Assembly (NCBI GenBank): GCA_015680905.1
Contig: CM027382.1
Location: 18,573,501-18,637,500, forward strand
Length of the DNA stretch: 64,000 nt
DNA from: Coptis chinensis
Lineage: Eukaryota; Streptophyta; Magnoliopsida; Ranunculales; Ranunculaceae
Reading direction: 5' to 3'
Below the pieces are notes generated by a model. That model made no database searches and was not told the DNA's origin. It saw only the letters and a list, made by a program, of their open reading frames with translations. The translations under genes were made by a program, and so were the position numbers. How positions within the stretch are numbered: the first letter of the stretch is position 1; every line of letters begins with the position of its first letter. Positions 21,653 to 32,539 of the stretch are shown piece after piece.

Positions 21653-22130
21653 TCCTTAGATATATATGTGTGAACCCAATTCACACCCTTTAACCTCACA
21701 TCTCCTCTCTCCTTTGTCCCTTCGCGAAGACCAGACCTCCTATCTTTTGAACCTCTCAGCTGAACCCATTAAGGACTGCCTACGTACCCCCGAGACTTCC
21801 CGGAGGATCAAGTTGTCGCGTAGTTCTCCACTCCCTTTTCCTTCTCCCTTTTACTGCCGCCTCCTTCCTCCTTTCTTTCTCTCCCCTTCCTCTTCTTTAG
21901 GTCAAAGTCCTTGGACCCTCTCATCTTGGTCCCATCCATTGGGCCCAATACCATACACGACCCACTATTCTCTCCTTTCCTTTTTTCTCTACGTCAAAGT
22001 CATTGGGCCTCTCTCATCTTTGTGCCCATCTCTTTGGCCCAATACCATACGAGACCCACTTGTCTCTCTCTCGCTCCTCATACCTGTGATGTTCGTGGTC
22101 ATGAATATGGCTCACATAATATATTATATC
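21653..22130. repeat. Pyrimidine-rich spacer with an internal tandem duplication
   Basis: Between the direct repeats is a CT-rich segment, unlike its surroundings. A unit of about 92 bp (GTCAAAGTC..TTGG..CTCTCATCTT..GGCCCAATACCATAC) occurs twice, at about 21901-21992 and 21993-22080. An open frame spans it, but its composition (Ser, Pro, Leu runs) reflects the repeat and no protein family is evident. Confidence 0.65.
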
Positions 22131-22528
22131 TATACCCTCACAAATCTATTTTTTGGAGCACTCGCAGAGACTCCAGTTTTTTCTAAACTATATTACTAAT
22201 TATAAAAAAGTATGATATAAATAAGGAAATAATCCCATTTAGAGTTTTATAGATTCTCTAATTTTTCCTAAATATTATAGTTAATTACGAAAAAACAATC
22301 CCATCTAGAGTTTCACAGAGTCCAACTTTTCCTAAACAATATAGCTAATTAAAAAAAAAATGAGACAAAAAACTAAATTGCTAAAAACAATAGTTTCTAC
22401 CGAAAACGATTTTCCTAAAACTCTTTCAATTTGATTCGCCATCCACTGTGGGATTTAGACATTTATTCATAGTTAAGGATTCCAAAAATCACAATTCTGA
22501 CCACAATAATTACGACATATTACAATTA
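22131..22528 (+). repeat. Direct repeat, copy B (about 400 bp)
   Basis: Partner of 21241-21652 in the same orientation. Confidence 0.85.
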
Positions 22529-22597
22529 AATTTATGAATTTATAATTTTTCAACACTATAATGTAATTATATATATATATACACAAGCAGGTTCCAT

Positions 22598-22937
22598 TTA
22601 CCATACTTTTTATACCATAGTTTATACCATGCCTCACAACTTCACCTACAACGCGAATTATAACCTAGTTTTTGTGGATGTGTTCAACTAACCATGAAGA
22701 TCATCTCTATAAAATTTCAACTCATTTGATAATGTTTAACTATGTCAAAAGATGATTGCAAAATCGAATAATCTGAGCCGTTAAAAAAAATTCAAAGTTG
22801 ATAATAATTTTTAATTAGGTTAGAGATTTCCAAATTAGATGAATTTTTGTGTAGATGATATCTATGATTAGTATATCATATCCACAAATTATTAGCCCTA
22901 ACTCATTTTGTAGGGGGGTGTGGTATAAAAAGTGTGG

Positions 22938-22940
<3 letters not shown>
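22598..22940. mobile_element. MITE with 20-bp inverted ends, beside TA repeats
   Basis: Left end TTACCATACTTTTTATACCA; right end inverted TTACCACACTTTTTATACCA, with one difference. Length 343 bp, non-coding. A (TA)n tract adjoins the right end and a shorter one lies about 20 bp before the left end, which would hide a TA target duplication. This is compatible with a Tc1/mariner-type (Stowaway-like) MITE, but the superfamily is inferred. Confidence 0.7.

Positions 22941-22997
<57 letters not shown>
22941..22997. repeat. (TA)n microsatellite
   Basis: About 28 uninterrupted TA units directly after the MITE. Any reading frame through it is a Tyr-Ile artefact. Confidence 0.95.
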
Positions 22998-23000
<3 letters not shown>

Positions 23001-23174
23001 TTCAGTTAGGACGTTAAAGTTAAATAAATTATATACCAAACCAAAACAAATTACATGTGGAAAATTAAATTATACAAAAAATAACATCACAAAATATATA
23101 ATAGAAAATGAAAAATAAAATAAAATAACGGAAAAACAATAATGACAAATATTTTAAAATATATATAATACTTA

Positions 23175-24112
23175 ATGAAACCAACGTCAAAGAACAACTA
23201 ATGGGGAACCGAAAACTGGATCCAAATGCATCGAACTAATTAACCTCAAATAATATTTAACCGAAAATCGAAAACTAGATGCAAATGCAAGTATTAAACT
23301 AATATTAAAAAGTAATTAATAGAAAATCGGAATTTGGATACAACTGCATTAAACTAACCTCAAAGAATAATTAACAAGAAATCAAAACTTGGATGCAAAT
23401 ATATCAAACTAACATAAAAAAATAATTGTCGGGAAATCAGAAACTGGATGGAAATGCAAATGCATTGAGCTAACTCTCAAAGATTAAATTAACGAGAAAT
23501 TGAAATTTGGATGCAACTGCATTGAACTAACCTCAAAGAAAAATTAATTATAAATTAGAAACATGATGCAAATGTGTGGAACTAATGTTAAAGAATAATT
23601 AACGGGAAATCAGAAACCGGATGCAACTTCACTGAACTAATCTAAAAAAATAAACTGGATGCAAATGCATTGAACTACCCTCAAGAAATAATTAATGGGA
23701 AATTGGAAACTAGATGCAAATTCATTGAACTAACCTCAAACAATAATTAACAGAAAATCGGAAACTAGATGCAAATGCAACCTTATCAAATAATAAATAA
23801 GAAATCGAAAACTGGATGCAAATGCATTAAACTAATCTCACAAAATAATTAACAGGAAATAAGAAACTGGATGCAAATGCATTGAACTGACCTCAAAGAA
23901 CAATTAACAGGAAATTAGATGCAAATGTATTGAACTAACCAAAAATAATAATTAACAAGAAATCGAAAACTGGATGCAACTGCATTGAACTAACCTCAAA
24001 AAATAAATAATGGGAATTTAAAATTGGATGCAACTGCACTGAACTAACCTCAAAATATAAATAACGGAAAATCAGAAACTAGATGCAAATGCATTGAACT
24101 AACTTCAAAATA
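23175..24112 (+). repeat. Minisatellite block 1, period about 55-60 bp
   Basis: Roughly 16 diverged copies of a unit that reads approximately GGATGCAAATGCATTGAACT, AACCTCAAAGAATAATTAAC, GGGAAATCGGAAACT. Copies vary in sequence and length. No unique spacers lie between copies, so it is not a CRISPR-like array. Each unit contains the palindrome TGCAAATGCA-type core. Confidence 0.92.
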
Positions 24113-24654
24113 TAGTTTGGTTATATGTTGTGAAAATGTCTTGATAAGTATAATTTTGCATTTAAAATGGTGTTTATCTTATCTCTTTCCATATGATTGG
24201 GAATTCCTAGCTTGCTATTCAAGTAGCTTCAATATATATGAACTTCACCTTATTAGGCAATCTCACAAAACTTCAATCAAACTTCTACTATTAAACAACA
24301 AAATGAAATTAAAAGGTTTTATCAAAGGTGAGTTATTTTTTTTAATGGAGAGTGAGGTTTTCACGTTGTAAGAAATTTGGGTGAGAACAATATAATATTA
24401 ATATATAATAGTTCTGCATATTTGCAAATATTTTTCAGAATAATTAATATAACAACACTCGTTCATAGATAATCTTTGAAGATTCCACATAGTGAGTCAT
24501 GCATAATTTAAAGAATAATTAATATGAAATCGAGAACTTGATAATCTTCGATAATCCCACATAGTAAATCAAACATAATTTATTGTTTATGTCATGTTTG
24601 CAAGGACACTGCAGATGGATCAGTAAAAGTTGGTATTACACACTACATTGGATA
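24113..24654 (+). repeat. Tail segment 1 following the minisatellite
   Basis: Non-repetitive AT-rich segment. Its first 350 bp (TTTTGCATTT..GTGTTTATC, TATTCAAGTAGCTTCAATAT, CTCACAAAACTT) recur after the second minisatellite block at 26046-26419. After about 24462 it departs from the second copy. Confidence 0.8.
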
Positions 24655-26045
24655 TTCAAAGAGTAATTAATGGAAAATCGGAAACTTTTTACAAATGCAA
24701 TAAACTAAACTCAAAAAGTAATTAACCAGAAATCGAAAACTGGATGCAATTGCATTAAACTAAAACTGGATGCAATTGCATTAAACTAACGTCAGAGAAT
24801 AACTAATGAAAAATTAGAAATTGGATGTAAATCCTTGAAAAATATTTAACGGGAAATCGGAAATGGTATGCAAATACATCAAACAAACCGCAAATAATAA
24901 TTAATGGGAAACCGAAAACTAGATGCAAATGCATTGAACTAAACTCAAAAAATAATTAACATAAAATAAAAAACCGAATGCAACTGCATTGAACTAACCT
25001 CATAAAATAATTTGTGGGAAATCGGAAACGAAATGCAAATGCATTGAAATAACCTAAAACAATAGTTAACGGGAAATCAGAAACCAGATGCAATTGCATC
25101 AAACTAACCTCAAAGCATAAATAATCAGAAACTATATGCAGATATATTGAACTAACCTTAAAGAGTTATTAACGGGGAATCGAAAACTGGATGCAAATGT
25201 AATGAAGTAATCTCAAAGTCTAATTAACGAAACATTGAAAAATTGATGAAACTTCACTGAACTAACCTAAATGAATAATTAACGGAAATTATAAATTAAT
25301 TTGATGTAACTTCATTGAACTAACCTCAAAAAATAATTAACGGAAAATAAAAAATTTGATGCAAATGCATTGAAATAATCTAAAAAAACAATTAACATAA
25401 AATCGAAAATTGGATTCAACTGCATTGAACCAATCTCAAAGAATAATTAATGGAAAATCAGAAACTAGATGCAACTGGATTAAACTAAAATCAGAGATTA
25501 ACTAACGGGAAATAAAAAATTATATGCAAATGCATTGAAATAACCTCAAAGAATAGTTAACTTTGAAATCGGAAGCGAGATGTAACTGCATCGCACTAAC
25601 CTCAAAAGCATATATAAATAACTAGAAATTGTAAACTATCAAACTAACCTAGAAAAATAATTAACAGGAAATCAGAAATTGGATGTAGATGTATTGAACT
25701 AACCTCAAAGAGTAATTAACGAGAGATTGGAACTTGGATGCAAATGCAATGAACTAATCTCAAAGACTAGTTAACGAAACATAAAAAACTGGATGCAACT
25801 ATACTGAATTAACCTTAATGAATAACTAACGGGAAATTATAAAGTGGATGCAATTGCATTGAACTAACCTCAAATAATAATTAACGGGAAATCGGAAACT
25901 TGATGCAACTGCATTGAACTAACATCAAAGAATAATTAATGATAAATTGGAAACTGGATGCAACGTATTACATTGAACTAACCTCAAATAATAATTAATG
26001 AAAAATCATAAACTTGATGCAAATGCATTGAACTAATAACCTTAA
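24655..26045 (+). repeat. Minisatellite block 2, same unit
   Basis: About 24 further diverged copies of the unit of block 1, in the same orientation, so block plus tail forms a higher-order repeat. Confidence 0.92.
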
Positions 26046-26419
26046 AATATGTTTGTATTATATGTAGGAGGAATAAATGTCTCGATAAATATAGTTTTGC
26101 ATTTTAAATAGTGTTTATCATAATAATTCTTTTATTATGATTGGGAATGTGTTGCTATTCAAGTAGCTTCAATATTATCTTCGTCACATTAGGAATTCTC
26201 ACAAAACTTTAATCAAACTTCTATTATTAAACCTAACAACAAAAATAAGTTGATGGGTTTTATTATGGTTTTGTGTTTTCTTTTTATATAGAGTGGTGCA
26301 AGAAATTTGAATGAGTGATTAATACAATTTTCATATCTCATAGCTATGCATAGTTGTTAATATTTTTTAGAATAATTTAATATAACGACACCTGTTCGTA
26401 AGACGGGTTCGAAAGCTAG
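26046..26419 (+). mobile_element. Tail segment 2, ending like a Helitron 3' terminus
   Basis: The tail repeats 24113-24462, then ends with CCTGT-TCGTAAG-ACGGG, a 5-bp stem with a 7-base loop, then TTCGAAAG and CTAG followed by T. That is the Helitron 3' layout. Plant Helitrons often carry minisatellites near an end. The matching 5' TC end was not located, so the element (array plus tail) has no defined start. Confidence 0.5.
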
Positions 26420-26537
26420 TTCATATTTAATGGCAGAATGTTATGACAATTGATATGTGTTATGTACTTATGTGTGATGCCACCTCTAGGTTGAAACTAA
26501 TGCCACATAGGCAATTTAGATTTGGAGAAATTTTTTA

Positions 26538-27643
26538 ATGGTCCACGCCATAGAACAATGTATCACGATATGGGTAAATATCAAACCACGAAATGACGAT
26601 ATATATTGTCAATATATCGCTCCCAGTGTCGATATCTTACATAAATAATTTTGTAAAAATCGACGATATATCATGGCATAGTATAAAATATCTACGATAC
26701 AAGAAATATTGCAAAAATATATCAAAATATCGACATGTAAAGGGGGAAAAAAACAGAACAATTGAATCCAAAGATTCTTAGTTCCTTTAGAAGGATGTAT
26801 TTGGAATCAAAATTCAAAAGGTTCCATTGTAAGAAAGTGATTCAAACACAAAAAGATAATTAAAAAGAATAAAAGGTAAAAGATTAAAAAGAAGGAAATG
26901 AAAGGAAATTATTAATGTGATTGCTAATTAGTCTTTCTATAAAAAAGAATATAAAGTTTTTGAATGATTAGCATCTATCAATTGATTGATCCGGATTTTT
27001 GAAATAAAATTAAAATAAAATAGAATTGAATTAATTCAAGCCTATCGAAACTTTGGAGTTTTAGATCAGATCCAAAAAATAAGAAAAAAAAATGAACTTT
27101 TCACTTTATTCAAAAAATAATAATAAAAGAAAAAAGAAAAAAAGTAGAAAGAAAATATGGGATTCAATTATACATTATCTCTTCATCAAGAGGTCTTAAA
27201 TCTCCTCTTTATTCAACTTAACAAAAACTCTAACTTTATTCTCCTCTTAATTCAACCAATCACAAACTTTAATTTGCTTCTCCTCCTCAAATCAATAAAA
27301 TTAGTAGAAGATGACGAAATTTTGACTCTATGAGTCTAGAAGAAGATAGCTAAATGAGTATGTCTTGAGGGCTTTGAGCTTTTGAAGTGTATAATGGTGA
27401 GGAAGAAGAGAAATTAAAGAGTAATTGTCAATTTTGTTAGAATAAAAAGTCTGTAAATTTCATGATGTGTAAAAAATTGGCATATTGTGAATATATCACA
27501 ATTTTTTATGATATATCGTCGATATTTACACGAGTCATTTGAATGTATCATTCACATATCCTGGATATTATCATATCTTTCTTTGAAATCTCGATAGATA
27601 TCGCGATATATCGCAATATTTTGTACTATGGTCCATGCCATAG
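26538..27643. mobile_element. Inverted-repeat element rich in CGATAT motifs
   Basis: The two ends align in inverted orientation over about 40-45 bases (ATGG....CCATAG.ACAA..TAT..CGATAT). Both flanks are packed with GATATATCG-type palindromes. The middle (about 26750-27440) is AT-rich and non-coding. Superfamily unknown; no target duplication could be fixed. It may be two diverged elements facing each other. Confidence 0.5.
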
Positions 27644-28230
27644 TCAGAAAGTTTGGGATGGAAATTATTCGAAACGTCAATCAATTGGGTATAATTCATG
27701 AAAAAATTTGGGTCAAACATTCGCAAGCTAGTACGAGAAATATTCATCTGAATTGTAATTCGTGAATAATTCGGTAAAAAATTGTAGATATGAACTACAT
27801 TCATTTCACAAAACTTTGGTCAAAACCATATGAAATTACTTGTATTAAATGGTCCAACTAAAACAAACATCTTTAACAATGAAAAAAAAAAAAAATCAAA
27901 ATTCCTTTTAAATTGCATATCTCGTCGTAAAAAATAGGAATTTCTCTAATAAAAAAATTTCAAAATTTTATGAAAATTCCAAATTTTTTGGGCCAAATAA
28001 TTTCCGATTCCGAACTTTACCCGTTTAATACTTTTGATTGACAAGTTATTCCCTAATTCGAATAATTGCCAAATTATTCCCGTTTAATTCGATTTCAAAA
28101 ATACTTTAAAAATTCATGTTCAAAATGCGAATAATTAGCGAATTTACTAACAAGGGGTCTACATAAGTTGGACATCCAATTAATTGGACGATTTGTCTAA
28201 ATTGAAACTTTTTGAAAGGACAATGTTTAT

Positions 28231-28234
<4 letters not shown>
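27644..28234. other. AT-rich stretch without recognised features
   Basis: No gene. It contains several loose copies of an AATTATTCG/CGAATAATT motif that could form weak hairpins, but no bounded element is evident. Confidence 0.45.

Positions 28235-28300
<66 letters not shown>
28235..28300. repeat. Compound (TA)n(TG)n microsatellite
   Basis: About 25 TA units passing into 8 TG units. A similar (TG)n with a short TA head is at 28617-28664, within the duplicated unit described next. Confidence 0.95.
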
Positions 28301-28305
28301 TTTCC

Positions 28306-28616
28306 TTTTGTACATCCTATCAAAAACCATTTAAACAATGAATTAAATATTATTTTTTGTAGATTTAATCCTTTTTCATATTATATAATCTATAAAAAAT
28401 TAGATCCAATCAATATGTTGGAACTTATTGTGTTTTTTTGGAATTTTATCTAGTGACCTAGAAATAATTTTTGTTTGACGCGCGTCTGAATTAAGTTTGA
28501 CTAATTTTTTGTAGAGATATAATGTGAATGTTATATCTACAAAAGTCATACACTAATTCATTGTTTAAATGCATTTTTAGAGCATTAGAAACTCGGGGTG
28601 ATAGGATGCCTCATCC

Positions 28617-28667
<51 letters not shown>

Positions 28668-28992
28668 GTTTGCTTTGAAACCAAGTGCAAAGTTAAATGT
28701 ACTTTTTTGGTCATTTTATCCTTTTTCCTATTATCAATAAACTATAAGACAAGGCGTAGAAGATCCCGTTATCACTGTTCACGGCATTTATTGTGTTTTT
28801 GTGGAATTTTCTAGTGACCTATTAACTTGTGTTTGTACACGCGCGTCTGATTAAGTTTGATTACTCTAATGTGAATGTTAAGGCGGGAGTCTTTATATGG
28901 TTATCGAAAAAAAAAAAAAAAAAAAGGCGGAAGTCTTTATGTCGATGCAGTAGAGCATTAGAAACTCGGGGTGATAGTGCCTCATCCATGGG
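28306..28992 (+). repeat. Tandem duplication of about 350 bp
   Basis: The order ATCCTTTTTC..ATTAT..CTATAA, TTTATTGTGTTTTT-GGAATTTT, CTAGTGACCTA, CGCGCGTCTGA-TTAAGTTTGA, TAATGTGAATGTTA, AGAGCATTAGAAACTCGGGG, TGATAG, TGCCTCATCCAT is found once up to about 28616 and again at about 28700-28990. A (TG)n tract lies between the copies. Confidence 0.82.
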
Positions 28993-29775
28993 GATGTGAA
29001 TTAAGTGTGAGGAGTTTCAGCCAAACTTTTAATTCTAGCGTCGGACAAATTTTTCACAACTCCCATACTGGCTTTACTCGATCCAACCTCATAGAATATC
29101 CTTGTGAGAAACCAAATGTAACTATATAAGTTGAAGCTGATTTTTATATGTCAGGGTTGATTTTAAACTCAGTAATCTGCAATGTTCAAACTCTTACACT
29201 TCGTTGCTTTCGACTCTATCTATGCCGTCTGTAAATCACAAAGGCAATTCTTGCCTCTTTCCATGATATATAGCTGAACTTTGAGTCAGAATGTGAAGAT
29301 CGAGGTGAATCTCAATTAGCAGTTCGTTAAGGCATTGATGGTCTTGGTGAACTTCTTAGAATATCCTGTATATTCAGTTTCCAAATATATGTGTATTCCA
29401 TATTGTATAGTTTCCCACTATAGATTCTTGGTCAGGAAGTCTTTCCTTAATGTACATTCTTGGTGACGAAGTTCTTTAAAATTGATTTTTCTCCTTAGTG
29501 AACAATCTTGTACGTTTTATCTTTATTTCCACACCACCATGGAAGAATGAGGTGTATATTTATTACTTTAGAAATAAGAGTGTAAAAAAATCCTAGTAAG
29601 TGGCTTTACATGGAGCCTATGTGGAGGTGTAGATTTACACACTCCATTGGAGATGCTCTTAGTGAGCAAGTCTTGTACAATATATATAGAATGAAAATTG
29701 TCTCTCTTTAGTCAAAGTAAGACAATAAACAATCTCTGTTCTTTTTCACTTACGTATACAATTCTTTATTTTACA
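28993..29775. other. Upstream flank and 5' LTR region of the second copia element
   Basis: The segment ends in TTTACA directly before a primer-binding site, so its later part must be a 5' LTR. The LTR start was not found because the element's other LTR is missing. A short MITE-like piece may lie at about 29545-29660 (GGTGTATATTTATTAC facing GTGTAGATTTACACAC, next to GGAGATGCTCTTA). Confidence 0.5.
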
Positions 29776-29792
29776 TGGTATCAGAGCGGTTA
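29776..29792 (+). other. Primer-binding site of the second copia element
   Basis: TGGTATCAGAGCGGTTA, complementary to initiator methionine tRNA, immediately after the LTR end TTTACA. Confidence 0.9.
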
Positions 29793-29847
29793 CGATCCAC
29801 GCTTAATCATATCAATTTTCTTTCACTTAAGTGATTTTTTTTCAACA

Positions 29848-30660
29848 ATGGGTGACGTCAACACAGTAAAATATCTTGTTTCTGCATCTATCAACAATGA
29901 CGACATCATCGCTGCTTAAGGATCTGATGATCCATATTATGTTCATCATTCAGATAACCCCGACTATTTTAGTTTCTCCTCATTTTATTGGCAACAACTA
30001 TGCTACCTACGGATTCGAGCTACTACTATGGAACTCCGGGCAAAAAATAAACTAGGATTCGTTGATGGTACTATTGCTAAACCAAAAACTGAAAAAGAAT
30101 TGCATCAATGGGAGATATGCAATGATTTGGTTTCTAGCTGGATATTGAACTCAGTTTTGAGTGATATTTGAAGCAGTATACTATATGCAGATATTGCCCA
30201 TGACATTTGGATTGATTTACATGAACGGTATTCTAAAATCTAATGCTCCAAAAATATTTCAGTTGAAGGACACTATTATGTTACTCAAGCATGAAGGTAT
30301 ATATGTTTTTGAGTATTATACCAAACTGGAATCTTTATGGGACGAACTGAGCTCTCTTGTGGTGATTCCACCTTGCGCATGTGGTCATGGTCATGCCACT
30401 GCTGATCTTGTTAGCCAGGATCGTGGTATGAAATTTTTGCAAGAATTACATGATCGTTATATACCACTTTGGAGTCAGATTTTGCTCATGGATACATTCC
30501 CTCCCACAACCAAGCTTTATTCCTTAGTTCGTCAAGAAGAAAAATAGCAAGAACTCCATTCTTTATCATCTCTTATGGTTCAATCTGCTGCTCTTAATGC
30601 TCCTAAATCTGAAATACGTAAGAAAAATACCAATACGTATAATCGATTTGGTGGAACAAG
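29848..30660 (+). pseudogene. copia gag (N-terminal part)
   Basis: Fossil gag with the pattern of the plant copia gag family: MELRAKNKLGFVDGTI, EKELHQWEICNDLVSSWIL, then YYTKLESLWDELSSL and LHDRY. Its zinc-knuckle end lies beyond the inserted solo LTR. Broken. Confidence 0.82.
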
Positions 30661-30686
30661 TAGGCAAAATAATAAGCACCAAAAAC

Positions 30687-32516
30687 TGTAATATTAAACC
30701 CCGAGAGACATAGCATTTTGGTCGATTATGTGTTTAATAATCATGTAATAATTATATTTTCGTACTTTTGCGGGTTTCCACAATTAAAATGAATATAGTG
30801 ATAAAACATGCATCGAAGTCTGAGAATACGGGAATATTTTGAGTCTCCCCACTCGACCCCGCGTGAAGCCCGAAGTTTCCAAAAAGAAGAACTAGTCGGA
30901 GCGGGCCCACATATAAAGAAGCGAGGGAAACTTTTGAAGCTCAAATCGGATAAATCTAGGTACCAGGCGTTGGCTAGTGAAGCCGCCAATCTGAGAATCT
31001 GAGGAATATTTGGAATTCCCACTCAATCCCCCGTGAAGCCCAACAAAGCCCGACTAGAGCGAAGTTTCCAAAAAAAACGAACCGGTCGCGAGCGGCCCAC
31101 ATATAAAGAAGCAAGAAACTTCCGAAGCTCAAATCGGATAAATCTAGGTGCCGGCGTTGGCTAGTGAAGCTGCCATAGTGACGAGGCGACGAACTTCTAG
31201 CTTAAGGACAAAAAGTAAAAAAAGCGCCAAAATCGGTAGCGCCACTAGACCAGCTCTGCGGGCCCGAAGGCATGATGAGTCGGATAGGCAGGTGGCAAAG
31301 GATGGTTTCAAATTGATACCCCCGGCAAGAAAGAAGACACATACCAATTCAAACCAGGTGGTTTGAATTGAAATGAAAGCTAACAAACAAAACATAAAAT
31401 CAACAAAAGACAAAAATTTAATACGGTTAAAACAAAACTTTGATTCTCAAAGTTTTGAACTTTTCAATTACCTAAAAACCAAACCTGATTCGATATTAAG
31501 ATTTCCGTGAAGGGTCCCGGCCCTATATATATGTGAGGGGGTCTTCATATATCCTCTTCAAAGATATTAATGTTTTAGCTACGCTTAGTTTTTTTTTTTT
31601 CTTCAAGATTTACATTCGCCATTTCCATTTCAAAGAACTTTTAATAATGTAAGTTATTTTACCCTTAATAACAGTCATTTCTTTTCTAGTTTAATTTCTG
31701 TCCGCATTTATTTACTTAATGTATACAACAAGTTTTATTATTCTTTCTATGATGATGAGCTAATCCCCCGAGGGAAGGGTTATCTTTGCTTCGTGTAAAA
31801 ATCGGATTGACTTCGTTAATATTCTAGAATCACTACTTAGGAATTAGGCATAGAATTAACATCCGGTCCCAAAATGACTAAGATCAGTACAAAGTTGATT
31901 GCTGATGCTCGGGGACGGTCTTCCGGCGACTCTACGGTGTCGACAACTCTCCAATTCGTCCGGTGATGTGAAATCGAGCGAGAGCGGAAATAATATACCG
32001 AGATCGCGGTATTATTAAAACTCCTTATGCTAGTGAAATCGACCTAGAGATGTGGGCATGCACTAGGGATCAATACTTCGGCGTCGTCTCGAAACGAGGC
32101 GAATTAGAGATGTAGTGATTTGGTAATAAAAGCTGTTAAAAATGATTCTTGCATGAGCATGATTAACTCTCTCCTGTTTCTCTATATTTTGTTTACCTAC
32201 ATATAATCGCCGTAGTAATTTATTTTATTTGCATTACCGTTATTTTAATTAAAAACCAACTAAAAAGAAACCTAAAAATCCTACTCACTTAAAGTTGTAA
32301 CTCCAGTTGTGAACCTATCCGAGCCCTAAGGTTTGGACGATCCCTTACTCGACCTATCCTACCAATCCCACGTGAGTAAGGTAACTTGACTAAAACGTAC
32401 GACTATACGGACGTTGGACTTGGACTGTGGACCTCGGACTTTGGACTGTGGACCTCGGACTTAAGAAAATAAGTAACTGAAAGCTAATAAAAACGTGTGT
32501 AAAGAGCGTTTTATCA
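30687..32516 (+). mobile_element. Probable solo LTR of a Ty3/gypsy element, 1.83 kb
   Basis: Insertion in the copia gag, beginning TGTAATATTAAACCCCGAG and ending TTTTATCA. The flanks are CAAAAAC on the left and CAAAAC on the right, compatible with a target duplication blurred in an A run. It holds no coding domain, a TATATATATG promoter-like box near 31527 and, near its end, a repeated GGACTGTGGACCTCGGACTT. TGTAATA..CCCCGA starts are common in gypsy LTRs. A complete small non-autonomous element is the alternative. Confidence 0.6.
30823..31180 (+). repeat. Tandem repeat of about 180 bp inside the solo LTR
   Basis: Two copies of a GC-richer unit (CCCACTCGACCCC-GTGAAGCCC, GAAGTTTCCAAAAA, GCGGGCCCACATATAAAGAA, GCTCAAATCGGATAAATCTAGGT, GCGTTGGCTAGTGAAGC). 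The second copy begins at about 31004. Confidence 0.85.
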
Positions 32517-32539
32517 CAAAACTTCTCTAGTAAAGGTCT

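Noticed and set aside
21666-22199. 177-codon open frame between the direct repeats
   Set aside because: Composition follows a CT-rich tandem duplication, it has no recognisable domain, and it runs into the second repeat copy.
22815-23118. Open frames on both strands containing long Tyr-Ile runs
   Set aside because: They are translations of the (TA)n microsatellite and have no protein meaning.
23175-26045. Possible CRISPR-like array of about 57-bp repeats
   Set aside because: The units are diverged and directly adjoining with no unique spacers, and this is plant nuclear DNA. It is a minisatellite.
26970-27080. Possible plastid-derived fragment
   Set aside because: The wording loosely resembled plastid intergenic DNA, but there is no gene and no firm match from memory.
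28528-28814. Open frames with Cys-Val repeats
   Set aside because: They are translations of the (TG)n microsatellite.
30741-31413. Frames in the solo LTR on both strands
   Set aside because: They cover the 180-bp tandem repeat and show no family resemblance.
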